The notes under the pieces: generated by a model
Database searches by the model: none
Told to the model about the DNA's origin: nothing
What the model saw: the letters and a program-made list of their open reading frames with translations, nothing else
Made by a program: the position numbers and the translations under genes
Part shown: piece after piece, positions 1 through 11,809 of the stretch
Numbering within the stretch: position 1 is the first letter of the stretch
How the letters are laid out: each line of letters opens with the position of its first letter
DNA from: Callorhinus ursinus
Lineage: Eukaryota > Chordata > Mammalia > Carnivora > Otariidae
NCBI RefSeq assembly: GCF_003265705.1
Contig: NW_020312785.1
Coordinates: 132,433,790 to 132,497,789, forward strand
Direction: 5' to 3'
Length of the DNA stretch: 64,000 bases

Positions 1-104
1 ATTCAACATATAGTGTAAGATTTAATATCAAATATAATCATTAAAAAGTCACTGAAAGTGAAAAATTATCATTTTAGTCAATTCTTCAAAACTGTGATCA
101 ATTC

Positions 105-302
105 CAAGGCACCTGGGTGGCTCAGTCCGTTAAGCATCCAAATCTTGGTTTCAGCTCAGGGTATGACCTCCCTGTTGTGGGACTGAGCCCCACATCAGGC
201 TTTGTGCTCAGTGAGGAGTCGGCTTCAGATTCCCTATCCCTCTCACCCTCTCCCTCTCTCTCCCCCTCTCTCTCAATCTCTCAAATTAAAAAAAAAAAAA
301 AG
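105..302 (+). mobile_element. CAN-SINE
   Basis: Starts with the tRNA-derived head GGCACCTGGGTGGCTCAG, has a TC-rich 3' part and an A-tail. The flanking duplication ACTGTGATCAATTC is at 91-104 and 303-316. Confidence 0.95.
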
Positions 303-332
303 ACTGTGATCAATTCATGTTTTAATAGATAC

Positions 333-536
333 TTTTTTTTTAAGAGTTTTTAATTTTTATTTATTTGACAGAGAGAGAGAGACAGCGAGAGAGGGAACAC
401 AAGCAGGGGGAGAAGGAGAGGGAGAAGCAGGCTTCTCACAGAGCAGGGAACCCAATGTGGGGCTTGATCCCAGGACCCTGGGACCATGACCTGAGCCGAA
501 GGCAGACGCTTATCGACTAAGCCACCCAGGTGCCCC
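333..536 (-). mobile_element. CAN-SINE
   Basis: The reversed element starts as a T-run and ends in GCCACCCAGGTGCCCC. The target duplication TTAATAGATAC is at 322-332 and 537-547. It lies 30 bp from the preceding, oppositely oriented SINE. Confidence 0.95.
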
Positions 537-650
537 TTAATAGATACAACTTTGATAACAAGGCAAGTAACATTTCAAAAGTACATTTCATGAGGTCAAA
601 AATGGTTCAAAATTTTCAACACACTCCCATTTTTTTAAAATGAATTTGTA

Positions 651-849
651 GGGGAGCCTGGGTGGCTCAGTTGGTTAAGCGTCCGCCATCTGCTCAGGTC
701 ATGATCCCAGTGTCCTGGGATCGAGTCCCGCATTGGGCTCCTTACTCAGTGGGGAACCTGCTTCTCCCTCTGTCTGCCCTTCCCCCTGCTTATGCTCTCT
801 CTCTGTCTCTGACAAATAAATAAAATCTAAATAAATAAATAAATAAATT
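651..849 (+). mobile_element. CAN-SINE
   Basis: Head box GCCTGGGTGGCTCAGTTGG, TC-rich part, then an (AAAT)n tail to about 849. A clear target duplication was not found. Confidence 0.92.
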
Positions 850-1013
850 CAGGAAAAAAATAATACTAAAAATTCTAATTGTGAATTTCAACCAGCCTGA
901 GGGGAAAAAAATCTAGATATTTAAGTTTGGTGGAGAACTGTACAAGAATCAAAATGATTTTAAAAACATGTAATATCCACCAAAGTTCCCTTTACAGTCA
1001 CCTTTTCAGTATG

Positions 1014-1443
1014 GCAGTCGTCCCCCCCCCCCCCCCCCCTTATCAGCAGGGGATGCCTTCCAACACCTCCAATAGATGCCTGAAACCAGATAGTGCCAAT
1101 CCCTACATACACTATGCTTTTCCTATACATATATAGCACTGATGAAGTTTAATTTATAAATTAGTTACAGTAAGAGATTAAAAACTCTAAACAATTGTAA
1201 CAATATGCTGTAATAAGTTATATGAATGTAGTCTTTCTCTGAAAATCTTATTGTACTGTATTCGCCCTTCTTGGGATGATGTGAGATGATACAATGCCTA
1301 TGTGATGAGATGAAGCAAGGTGCGTGACGCAGGCATTGAGATGGGTGTTAGGCTACTACTGACCTACTGACAACAGTCAGGAGGAGCATCTGCCTCTAGA
1401 CCTCCATCATGGAAAGCAAAACTGTTGATGGGCGGACTACTGT
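1014..1443 (+). mobile_element. Tigger-like non-autonomous DNA transposon
   Basis: The text resembles the Tigger group of TcMar elements: TATCAGCAGGGGATGCC near one end, GGATGATGTGAGATGATA in the middle, and GGACTACTG at the other end matching the inverted start. The sub-family was not assigned. An 18-base C-run replaces the normal sequence near the left end. Confidence 0.7.
1022..1039 (+). repeat. Poly-C run (18 C)
   Basis: Uninterrupted C-run inside the Tigger-like element. The length may be unstable or affected by sequencing error. Confidence 0.9.
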
Positions 1444-1769
1444 AGAGGAACACAACACACAACATGGGGGTAATTGCTAATGATGTAGATAATGCCGCAG
1501 ACATAAAGCAAAGGACCCCGTAAAGTTTCTTTATCTGGCCAGAAAAACGTGGGGTGCAATTTTCTCCTAATTAAGAGAAAACATGTTTTAAATTCTTTAA
1601 TTTAAAATTGCTACATTCTCTTATTTTCCTAAACTCTTAAAAAATAGAGGTGTGAGAAGAACAATCTCCTTTAACAATGATGGGCAGGAATTTAGCTTGT
1701 TTCTTTCTTACTACACATGGACATACACTGTGGTCATTACTAGCTTTTATGGTATCAGAGATAAAAGTA

Positions 1770-2105
1770 ATGGATATTATTTATTAAAACTTTCTATATG
1801 CTTTACATACATTCTTTCATTTACTACCCTAAACATTTCTAGGGGTAGGTATTACTACCCCAAATATATAGAAGAAACTTAGGCTCTAAAAGGTTAAGTA
1901 ATTTTCCCAAAGTCCCACAGTTCGCACTTAGGGAAGCTAATAAATCATGTCCATTTGCTTCCAGGGATCATGGGCTTTTCGGGAGGCCACTTACAAACCT
2001 TATTTTTAATTCTCACAAGAACTCTGTAAGGTAACATAGCTGATCATTTTCCCATCCAGAGCCATCTGATTTCAAAGCCTATGCTCTTTCCACTAGGCTA
2101 CATAT
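1770..2105 (-). mobile_element. MIR fragments
   Basis: Two MIR-like stretches in the reverse sense (about 1770-1930 and 1990-2105). They show the MIR core as AGGTTAAGTAATTTTCCCAA and the head as TATGCTCTTTCCACTAGGCTA. Confidence 0.7.
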
Positions 2106-2567
2106 CCTCCCCTAAGTTCAACTACATATCATTTTATTTGTTCTACCTATAATTTTAATTGCCTATATGCCTAATTTAGGGAATTGTTAAGTAAAATATT
2201 AAAGTACTCAGTCACAAAAACATTCACCTAATTATTTTAAAATACTACTTTAAATCTATTAGGAATTTGGTAACAGCCATAAAATAACCATCATCAAAAG
2301 CAAAAACTTTAACACAATAAATCAGCATCAAAATTATAATAAATTTATGGGGATATTATTTTACTTTGGTTTCCACAGAAAAATTTGAAGCAAAGAGCCA
2401 AGAAAAGAAAAAAAAATCTGTAAAACAAAAACAGGTCTCATGTTTCAGAGAGATGCATAGCCATTCCACACCTTTCACCATTGCTAAATATCATTGCTGA
2501 GTTCACCTTGCTTAATTTGGGCAACCAATTCAGTTTTCACCAAGTATCAGTCTTCATCAACATAAAA

Positions 2568-2614
2568 GATCGCCATCTGGTGGCGATCATTAGACATGCG
2601 GAATGTCTAATGAT
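2568..2614. promoter_or_regulatory. Candidate CTCF site within twin hairpins
   Basis: The minus strand reads GCCACCAGATGGCG, which fits the CTCF core CCASCAGRKGGC at every position. The site is itself an inverted repeat (arms GATCGCCA/TGGCGATC, 5-nt loop). It overlaps a second inverted repeat with 12-bp arms ATCATTAGACAT/ATGTCTAATGAT (2586-2614). Binding is inferred from the motif only. Confidence 0.5.
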
Positions 2615-3023
2615 AATGAAGAGAACCACTCTAAATTCACGTTCTACGCAGGAAATTCTGGGCTTGAAAAAGCTTCCCCTGGAGCTGCTTTAAGAAATCT
2701 GAACATTAATTTCATTCAGATCAGAAGGTAAAGAACTACTGAGTAAATATTCCATTTATATATTAGAATATTTAAGAAATAATAGAGCTATATTTTTCAT
2801 ATGGGCATTTTATATGTACCACCAAATAATCAATGGGTTACAGTGAAACAGATTTACAATCATTTTTTTAAATTATTTCAAATACCTACAGCATTTCAGG
2901 AGTTTTGTTTTTAAACATATTTTGAGGAATATCTATAACTTCATGAGAATTAAACAGCTGAAGAATCTAGTTTACAAATACAGTTTACTATAAGGTAAAA
3001 ACTGTTTCATCAGAAACTTTCCA

Positions 3024-3140
3024 GGGGTGCCTGGCTGGCCCAGTTGGTGGAGCATGTGACTCAGGATCTTGGGGTCATGAGTTCAAGCCCCACGCTGGGT
3101 GTTGAGATTACTTAAATAAATCTTAATTAAAAAAAAAAAA
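3024..3140 (+). mobile_element. Older short CAN-SINE
   Basis: Older type with GTGCCTGGCTGGCCCAG and GAGTTCAAGCCCCACG, lacking the long TC-rich part. The duplication AAACTTTCCA flanks it (3014 and about 3138). Confidence 0.85.
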
Positions 3141-3147
3141 CTTTCCA

Positions 3148-4160
3148 GAAAAAAATACATCATCATAAAAAGTAGCAACTCTTCTGGGGAAAGTATTTTT
3201 TTCTTAAGATTAATACTTCACATTTAAATGCTAGGGACAAAGGAGATATAGTTCAATTTATATTTGCACTGAGAAAATATTTAGTTGTAATACTCCTAAA
3301 TGTTAATTACAAAGAATTCTGCATTCTTGTAGTTCTCATTTGGACTACTGTTTAGAAAATGTATCTAAGAAATCAAAAAATATTCTGATTGGTCAGAATT
3401 AAAATATAACTAAAACTGGTTTAAATACAGGAAAATTACCAAAGTTAAAATATAGATTAATATAGTAAACTCAGATATATTTAAACACAGTCTTCCAGTA
3501 GAAATACCTCCTCTCTCACTCCCCGCTCAAGCATTCAAAACCAGTATAGGGTAACTTCTCTAACTCCAAAATCTTCTCTCTTTTGAACCTTTTAACCTTT
3601 TTGCTCTATGATCCTTGATTCTATATAACAGATTCTACATATCAACTTGGGCACCACTGATATTTGGGGCTGGACACTTCATTATGTAGGGGGAGGTCCC
3701 ATACATGGTATAATGTTCAGTAGCATATCTGGCCTCTACTTACTAGATGCCATAACATAGAAATCCCCTCTCCGCAGATGTGACAAACAAAAATGTCTCC
3801 AGGAATGCCAAATGTCCCTTAAGAGGCAAAAACACACCCCAACAAACAAACCCATTGAGGAATCACTGCTTTAGCTCCACTGGGAGCTACTACTTATTTC
3901 TTTAAGATCCTATAAAGCAAACCAACAAAATCTACCAGGTTCTTCCTCAAAAGTCATCATGAACGCCCACATAGTAAAGCCCTCAACCTTTTATAAAAGC
4001 TGCATTTAGCAATGAACACTACAGGCAGAAATGCATCTTGAACTTGCATTTAAGATTAACAGTTTTACTGAAAGCTATCTGTTCTCAGTGTATTCCTACT
4101 GTAGTTTTGATATAATACTTTTAAGTAAATAAAGTCAGGATGAAAATCTTTTTACATACG
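3148..4160. other. Unassigned intron sequence
   Basis: AT-rich sequence with no gene, RNA or repeat family I can name. Confidence 0.5.
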
Positions 4161-4166
4161 CATACC

Positions 4167-4316
4167 TTTTTTTTTTTTTAGAATTTATTTATTGACAGAG
4201 AGAGACACAGCAAGAGAGGGAACACAAGCAGGGGGAGTGGGAGAGGGAGAACAGGCTTCCCACGGAGTGGGGAGCCCGATGCGGGGCTCAATCCCAGGAC
4301 CAAGCCACCCAGGAGC
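4167..4316 (-). mobile_element. CAN-SINE with internal deletion
   Basis: Reverse element, about 150 bp. It jumps from ATCCCAGGACC directly to AAGCCACCCAGG, so part of the tRNA head is missing. Imperfect flanking repeats ACATACGCATAC/ACATACCCATAC are present. Confidence 0.88.
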
Positions 4317-5450
4317 CTACATACCCATACTTTTAAGATACTGCAAAAGAAGCCCCTCAGGCCTTTCTTATTCGCCTAAACCTTCACATTTCAAAGTGGT
4401 TTTTGAAATACAGAGCACCTCCATAGTAACTCCTTCAGATCAACTGAATATACTAGAAAATCATCTTAACTTGTCCCTGTATGTATTTCACCACAAGGCA
4501 GTTATTTGGTTAATTTATTAAATTAAAATTCTTAGTCTTAACCTTGCGTAGAAGGATTGAGACTACAGCCTATCAGCTTGACACCAAAAATTAGGGGAGA
4601 CTGAAGCAGATGCATGCAGAACCTAGGAGTGACATCAAGCAGCACCTCACAAAGCAGACACATGTAGGAAATGAGAAAGAGGAAGATGAGACAGAGCTGA
4701 ACTCGGAAGCCACCTTTCCTCTTTCTGAAGCATGTGTGCAGCTTTTCCTGGATCCAGCAAAAACTCCATACACTTACAATAAAGATCTCTTTAACTATAG
4801 CAAGTTGAAATAGATTTCTGATCCCAGGCAAATCAAAAGGACCCTGCCTGGAATACTCAAAACAATTCTATTTGTTTTTACTTACCAAGGTAAAAGCTCC
4901 ATTATAAACAGTAATAGTTTAAAAAATTAATATTAAAATGTTGCCAAATTTAATTATTATGCAGATAAACTGGCAGATCTTTACCAATTACAACATAGTT
5001 GTTGCAATTCTCTGATACTAGATCTTTTTTAAAGATTCAAGTAATATTTATCTTTCAAATGGCCCAAATTTGAAAAAAATTAATACATCAGACAATTATC
5101 AAGTTCAAAAGCACATCATCTAACATTAAGTACTTTAAGCAACTTCAATTGCATTCAAGCAAACACTATCGTCATTTTATTTTGCATTCTCCCAATATTT
5201 TCCATATTTGTTCTCTAATAGGAGACACATTTTTATGGGACTAAAAATAAAGGTTCCTTCCAAGGCTAACTCACTTTATGCTTACAGAAGGCAGGGAAGT
5301 AAAGAAAAACTATTTGGGGTCATCAAGGGACTTGACAGATCAAAAACTGGGTTTGGTTCTATCTCTTCTCTCTCCCAATATTCACTAACATGATAGTAAA
5401 GCAATTTTTTAAAGGATAAGCTGACAAGTACAAAGAGAAAGAAGAAACTA

Positions 5451-5695
5451 TAGGGGTGCCTGGGTGGCTCAGCTGGGTAATCGTCCAGACTCTTGGTTTC
5501 CTCTCAGGTTGTGATCTCAGGATCTTAGGATCCAGCCCTACTTCAGGCTCCAAGGTTGGCCGGGAGTCTGCTGGAGATTCTCTCTCTCTCTCCCTCTGCC
5601 CCTCCCCTCTGCTCACATGTGCACACACACACACACACACACTCTCTCTCTCTCTCTCTCTCTCAAATAAATAAATAAATCTTTCAAAAAAAGGA
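5451..5695 (+). mobile_element. CAN-SINE with expanded CA/TC tract
   Basis: Head at about 5454. The duplication GAAGAAACTA is at 5441-5450 and 5696-5705. The 3' part holds (CA)n followed by (TC)n at about 5622-5664. Confidence 0.93.
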
Positions 5696-5965
5696 AGAAG
5701 AAACTACAACAAATGAGAAACATCATAAAATCTTTGGAAGACATAAAGTGCATGTTGCAATGATCAGTGCATTTGGAAAGTAAACAGCAACCTTAAAATA
5801 AGGAAGAAATAAAGTAGGACTCAGAAAGCAAAACCATGTTTAAATAACACTGCATAAAATTTTGTTAATTAAAACAGCTTCTAATTACTGACCTAATCCA
5901 GTAAATTATCTCCATAAATTACATTAGTATAAAATTAACACTAAATACTACTGAAAATAGTGCCT

Positions 5966-6012
5966 ATATGTATATATGTATCTATATATACACACACACA
6001 CATATATATATA
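5966..6012 (+). repeat. (TA)n/(CA)n simple repeat
   Basis: Alternating TATATG, CACACA and TATATA tract. Confidence 0.85.
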
Positions 6013-6059
6013 ATGCAATCTGTCAACAAGTTTACTTTGGCTAAAGATAAAACATAAAT

Positions 6060-6290
6060 GAGTATAGATTCTAGAGTCAGACTGCCTGAATTAGAATCCC
6101 AGCTCTACTATTTACTATGCAAAACTGGGCAAATTACCTAATCTAACTGGATCTCAGTGTCTTCATCTGTAGAATTTGGACAATAATAGTATCACAACTG
6201 ATAAATTATAAAAATTTAACAAGATAATGAAGGTAATGAGCTTAGAAAAGTTCCTGGTACAAACAATGTAACTTAATGTAACATTAAGTA
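6060..6290 (+). mobile_element. MIR
   Basis: Close to full-length MIR order: AGTCAGACTGCCTGAATTAG, GGGCAAATTACCTAATCT, TTCATCTGTAGAATTTGGA, then AGTTCCTGGTAC. Confidence 0.85.
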
Positions 6291-6423
6291 TTAGTACCAT
6301 CCTACTACATGATCATCTTTACTGCTCATACTATATTAATTTCACATTTTATATTTAAGTGAAATTGAATTTATTATTTACATAGTTATCACCATTTCCC
6401 AACTCATTTCAAGGCCCTTGGTT

Positions 6424-6644
6424 ATTTTATTTATTTACTTACTTACTTATTTAGAGAGAGAGAGAAAGGGTGAGGGGAAGCACACATGGAGGTGGGGAGG
6501 GAAAGAGGGAGAGAGAAAATCTTAAAACAGGCTCCGTGCCCAGTTTGGAGCCCAGCATGGGGCTCAATCTCACAACCCTGAGATCATAACTGGAGCCACA
6601 ATCAAGAGTTACACATTTAACCAACTGAGCCACCCAGGAGCCCC
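6424..6644 (-). mobile_element. CAN-SINE
   Basis: Reverse element: (TTTA)n, GA-rich part, then AACTGAGCCACCCAGGAGCC. Confidence 0.9.
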
Positions 6645-6760
6645 AGAGATATAATTTTCTTTACACAGAATTTTATTAACTCTGTACACATAAAACAGAT
6701 TCTTAGTGGTAAAAATGAAATATTCCTTGCTAGGTAAGTTTGATACAAGTCACATATGGC

Positions 6761-6781
6761 TTTTTTTTTTTTTTTTTTTTT
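6761..6781. repeat. Poly-T run (21 T)
   Basis: Homopolymer with no recognisable retroposon body attached. Confidence 0.9.
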
Positions 6782-7069
6782 GCTTTCATTTGAAAACATG
6801 GATATTTTGAAAGCGAAAAACAAAACAAAAGAACTGTTTCCAGCATAGGTCAGACACATACTGTCACTTGCCTTTCCAACTGTGGTAACGGTTTCATACT
6901 CACTTGAGTCACCTCTTTATGAATTCTAGGAGACAGAGTAAGCAATCAATAAATGTAGCCAGGAAATAGTATTCAAACCTGAATCTAAGGAAATTGAGTA
7001 CCAACTTTTATACCCAAGCCCTGTTCAATGCAAATGATTTTCCATTCATTTTATACAAATTTGCATCTT

Positions 7070-7256
7070 GGGTGCCTGGGTGGCTCAGTTGGTTAAGCAA
7101 CTGCCTTGGGCTCAGGTCATGATCCTGGAGTCCCAGGATCGAGTCCCGCCCCGCATCGGGCTCCCTGCTGAGCAGGAAGTCTGCTTCTCCTTCTGACCCT
7201 CCCCCCTCTCAAGCTCTATCTCATTCTCTCTCTCAAATAAATAAATATTTTAAAAA
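7070..7256 (+). mobile_element. CAN-SINE
   Basis: Perfect 13-bp target duplication AAATTTGCATCTT at 7057-7069 and 7257-7269, which points to a fairly recent insertion. Confidence 0.96.
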
Positions 7257-7689
7257 AAATTTGCATCTTACTGAAAATATAGTATGCACTATGATAAATA
7301 TCCAAGTTGCCCTTGCATTATCAAGAAATTCTTATTTGAATATAAGATTTTAAATCTATCTTTTCACTACCTAAATCATTTGGATATCTATATATATTTC
7401 AGAAATTTGTATACCTATCCTTATACAGGATACTTTGATTTGTTCTTTTATTCACTTAATCATCTAACAGATATTTATCAAGTGCCTACTATGTGCCAGG
7501 CACTGTGGAAGGAGTAGGGATATCATATGCCCCAACCCAGAGATGAGAAAGTCTAGTAGTTTCAAGTAACTAAAAAAATTTGACCATGGTTGAAATGTAG
7601 AAAAGAGGGAAGAGCAGGTAAGACAGAAAAAGGTAGAGAAGGGGGAAAAGGCTAGACCTTTCAGGGCATAGATAGGTTTTATTTTTTCT

Positions 7690-8510
7690 CTTTCCTTTTT
7701 TTAAATTTAAATTCAAATAATTAACATATACTGTATTATTGGTTTCAGAGGTAGAGGTCAGTGATTCATCAGTCTTATATAACACCCAGTGCTCATTACA
7801 TCAATGCCCTCCTTAATGTCCATCAACCAGTTACCACATCCCCTCAACCCCCTCCCCTCCAGCAACCCTCAGTTTGTTTCCTATGATTAAGAGTCTCTTA
7901 TCGCGGGGCGCCTGGGTGGCTCAGTTGGTTAAGCAACTGCCTTCGGCTCAGGTCATGATCCTGGAGTCCCAGGATCGAGTCCCGCATCGGGCTCCCTGCT
8001 CAGCAGGAAGTCTGCTTCTCCCTCTGACCTTCTTCCTTCTCGTGCTCTCTATCTCTCATTCTCTCTCAAATAAATAAAATCTTTAAATAAAAAAAAAAAG
8101 AGTCTCTTATCGCTTGCCTCCCTCTCTGGTTTCATCTTATTTTTCCCTCCCTTCCCCTATGATCCTCTGTCTTCTTTCTTAAATTCCACATGAGTGAGAT
8201 CATATGATAATTGTCTTTCTCTGATTGACTTATTTCGCTTAGCATAATACCCTCTAGTTCCATCCACTTTGTTGCAAATGGCAAGATCTCATTTTTGTTG
8301 ATGGATGAGTAGTATTCCATTGTGTGGGTAGTACAGTAGTATTCCACTGTAAGTACAGTTTACTTACACACACACACACATCTTCTTTATCCATTCATCT
8401 GTCGATGGACATCTGGGCTCTTTCCACAGTTTGGCTACTGTGGACATTGCTGCTATAAACATTGGAGTGCAGGTGCCCCTTCAGATCACTATATTTGTAT
8501 GTAGGTAAGT
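7690..8510 (-). mobile_element. L1 3' end, 5'-truncated
   Basis: Read on the minus strand this is the tail of L1 ORF2 and its 3' UTR, including the residue pattern INKNEILPFATKW and ISQSEKDNYHM. It is split by a SINE at 7905-8097 and contains a short CA tract near 8370. It is not a functional gene. Confidence 0.9.
7905..8097 (+). mobile_element. CAN-SINE inside L1
   Basis: Inserted in the L1 fragment. The duplication AAGAGTCTCTTATCGC is at 7889-7904 and 8098-8113. Confidence 0.96.
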
Positions 8511-8515
8511 TTTAG

Positions 8516-9013
8516 AGTCACCCTGAGAGCAATGGACTTTAAAAGGGGGAGTATACTCATTAGTATGAAGATCCCCCTACCAAGGCAACAGTGTAGAAAC
8601 TGGTGACAAAGACTGTCTCCTTTGACTGAACTTTAATCAGGCTTCTCTAAGCAGACCTGGGGTTTCCCTCTGTCCTTGTAGAATCCAGTATGAGTGAGAA
8701 TCCTGATAAATCGTTAATGAAAATCCCTCATCCTTGGTGTCTGGCCACCTTAGATACCTTACCACCCTGTCCTGCTTTCCAGATTCTGCCAAGTTGGTCT
8801 AACAAGAATCCTCTTTCCTCTCAGTAATTTTCCATCCACTGACCCCCATCCCTGCTTCTTGGATATAAATGCCTCTTGTCCTCATTAGAGTCAGAGCTGG
8901 GTCCAATCCCTCTCCTCCACTGTAGTGGTCCCTACACTAATATCCTGATGGTCTCCCTTAAATGAAGTCTGCTTTACCTTCTTTCGCAAGTGCCATTGAA
9001 TAACTTTTTAACA
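8516..9013 (+). mobile_element. Solo LTR of an endogenous retrovirus (probable)
   Basis: The layout suggests an LTR: a TATA box (TATAAAT, 8864-8870), a pyrimidine-rich stretch, a cap-side GGTCCAATCC, a weak polyadenylation region near 8960, and a terminal AACA at 9010-9013. Internal retroviral sequence is absent. The family is not named. Confidence 0.45.
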
Positions 9014-9039
9014 CTGGAAGCCAACTGGAAAGATACTGT

Positions 9040-9400
9040 ATTCTTCTAGGCAAAAGAAGATCAAAGGAAGTACGAAGAAAGGAGATCAATTAGAAATAGT
9101 CAGGATGCTGAATCCACTGGATTTGGGGTTTGGGCAGAGGGAGAGAAAAGTCCTAACAATGCTCACATTTTCAAATTTGAGCCAAATAGATAGTGTGCCA
9201 TTCACTGAGATAAGAAACACAGGAAGAAAAGGTTTGATAAGTCCCACATAAGACACCACAAGTTCCAGCTGAGCTATCCAAGTAGAAATAGCAGTGGATG
9301 AAGATCCTTCTGGTTTCCTCCAGTGCCTCTGTGAAGAAAGTAGCAATATTTACTAAGATTGAGGGGTGAGAGGATACATTCTGAAGAGAGCAAGAATGTT
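9040..9400 (+). mobile_element. Ancient mammalian repeat fragment (family not named)
   Basis: Matches by memory a common old interspersed repeat (GTGCCATTCACTGAGATAAG, then TATCCAAGTAGAAATAGCAG). Other parts of the same element appear at about 28,690, 39,265 and 50,880. Confidence 0.45.
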
Positions 9401-10205
9401 TGGTGTGCCCACTGGAGAGAATAGGAGAGAATCAGACAAGGAAGTATTTTCTGTTTGATGAGGAACCAGAGGGAAAGAAACACCAATGTATAGGGGTACC
9501 AATCTATAAAGCTGGATAACTTAATTTTCCAGTTGTTCTACGTATCTCCAACACAGTTAAACTGACTGAGAATTAGGAATTTACTGAAATATTTAATACC
9601 AAGAGACATGATGATAAATGTCCTCAAACAACAAGGCGAAGGCGGGAGATATGGGCCATGGATTCTAAACTGGACAGGAAAATGCAGGCAACAGACAAAA
9701 ACAAAAATGGAAGGCAGGTTAAGTGACTGGAGGAGCCTCAAGATTCACAGAACAGGAATTACAGGAGTATACTGTTATCCGGATCACATTTACAACACTG
9801 TAAAACAGGATAAATATTCCTACGCTGGGTCCACTGAAGACTTCTCTAACAGTCATCAAAAGCTCAAACATTGATGAGGCTTAAAAACCTGGTAAAGGAA
9901 CTCCGTTCTAGAATGGCATAACTAATTTAGAGGACCTCTCATAAGATGATAGCCAAGCCTAAACACACTTAAACTCATCAAGAGCCTAAATCTCAATTAT
10001 ATGAAAATAATTTTCACTACAACCATCTTTACAGTTAAAAACTGAAGACACTTGTCAATAATTAAAGCCATTACTAAGGTGCTAAGATGATCCAGTGAAA
10101 AAAATGATCATTTTGTCCAATCCCTACAAAATAATTTAACTCTTTTAGGAATAATGAATCTAGGTAAGAAGTGGCTATAAGAGAGTAACTTCAGATACTT
10201 TAAAA
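9400..10205. other. Unassigned intron sequence
   Basis: No gene or named repeat seen. Open frames on both strands are short and have no recognisable domain. Confidence 0.5.
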
Positions 10206-10218
10206 TATTTTTATTATA

Positions 10219-10318
10219 GAGGCACCTGGCTGGCTCAATCAGTAGAGCATGCAACTCTTGATCTCGGGGTCACTGACTTTGAGCCCCATGTTGGGGGTAC
10301 AGTTTACTTAAAACAATA
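10219..10318 (+). mobile_element. Older short CAN-SINE
   Basis: GGCACCTGGCTGGCTCAATC head and TTTGAGCCCCATGTTGGGGG, flanked by similar TATTTTTATTATA stretches. Confidence 0.85.
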
Positions 10319-10571
10319 TATATTTTTTATTATAAAAATAATACATGCTCTAGGTAAAAATTTCAAAAACTAATAATCTTCTGTTTACCCTTAAATTCCA
10401 CCTCCAAGATATTCAGTATTAATTTTTATGTATTTTAATATTCAATATTAATGATATTCAATATTAAATCACCTTCCAATAAATACATACAAAAAATGGA
10501 ATCATAAGGAACATACTATGCTTTTCTCACTAATATTTAATCTGCAAATATACTTAAATTATAGCTTATCA

Positions 10572-10671
10572 GGAGCACCTGGCTGGCTCAGTTGGGGGTA
10601 GCACATGCAACTCTTGATCTCAGGGTTGTGAGTTCAAGCCCCATGTCAGGTGTAGAGATTAAGAAAAAAAA
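10572..10671 (+). mobile_element. Older short CAN-SINE
   Basis: GAGCACCTGGCTGGCTCAG head and GAGTTCAAGCCCCATG. Flanks ATAGCTTATC and ACAGCTTATC form a near-perfect duplication. Confidence 0.87.
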
Positions 10672-10689
10672 TACAGCTTATCCAATAGA

Positions 10690-11570
10690 ATCAGACTCAT
10701 TCCTTCCTACATCAATAAACTACTGAACCAAATGCAATCTCCCTCAGATCTCTCTTCAAAAAAAACCTAAGTCTATAAGGATTATACTATACAATAAACA
10801 ATACTTGTCTTCTTTCAAACCTTCTCTATGTATTTACATACACATAAAACAGAAGAATTTCAGTTTAATACCATTAACCAGTCCATGCTTCTCATCTTGC
10901 TTCTTATAAAATCTCAAAGTAGCTAATGTACAGCAACAGAGAACTGATTCAATTGCTCAGGTATTAAGGTAAGATTTTCTCTATGGTGTGTTCCATGTAG
11001 GTCCTTTCCAAATGATCATCTCCTTAAAAATATTACAATATCTCAGATACTTGTGGGTCAGACTGACTAAACTGACTAAACTTTTTATTTACATATCACA
11101 TACACATATATATATGTTTTGTTTTGGTTTTTTTTGCCCACGATCCTAAAGCCTTAAACAGTTGATGAGAGTTTAAAATTGAACAGAGGAAAATCTGTTG
11201 GAAGTTCTTCTTCCTCATTATACCTCATTTATTATACATGGAACCAGAAGTTAAATTCTCCAATATAAAACCTTTTGATGTAGCATTAACTTAGACATCA
11301 AGTAATAGTGTTTAATCTAGATATTTATTTGGATTTGTTAAAATTTTAAATGAAAAAACATTATATATGTATATATATATATGTAAATATAATTCTCAAA
11401 AGAATGTAATCAAATGTTAACCTTACAGAAATGGATTTCCTATTGTCTTTTAACAGGAATCCCTGGGACTACAATAGACACAGTTCTCTGTTTACATCTA
11501 TGTATGTATATGTAACAAAAGTTTCACAAAACAATTATTCACCCAAATGTATTGTTTGGTATTTTCTACT
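10690..11570. other. Unassigned intron sequence with TA-rich tracts
   Basis: AT-rich, with (TA)n tracts near 11,105 and 11,363-11,385. Nothing coding recognised. Confidence 0.5.
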
Positions 11571-11582
11571 GTTACTTTACTT

Positions 11583-11792
11583 TGTTTTGTTTTGTTTTTT
11601 AAGATTTTATTTATTTATTTCACAGAGAGAGAGACACAGCGAGAGAGGGAACACAAGCAGGGGGAGTGGGAGAGGGAGAAGCAGGCTTCCTGCCGAGCAG
11701 GGAACCCAACGTGGGGCTCGATCCCAGGACCCTGGGATCATGACCTGAGCCGAAGGCAGACACTTAACGACTGAGCCACCCAGGCGCCCCAA
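11583..11792 (-). mobile_element. CAN-SINE
   Basis: Reverse element. The target duplication GTTACTTTACTT is at 11571-11582 and 11793-11804. Confidence 0.96.
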
Positions 11793-11809
11793 GTTACTTT
11801 ACTTCGTTA

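Noticed and set aside
7070..7140. tRNA-like sequence
   Set aside because: The tRNA similarity is the SINE head. Element tails and target duplications show retroposons, not functional tRNA genes.
8132..8347. 71-codon minus-strand frame with conserved-looking residues
   Set aside because: L1 ORF2 tail in a 5'-truncated, SINE-interrupted copy.
11607..11792. Frames with GGSVVKCLPSAQVMIPGSWD-like peptides, here and at many other SINEs
   Set aside because: These are translations of the CAN-SINE body. The repeated peptides reflect repeat copies, not a gene family.
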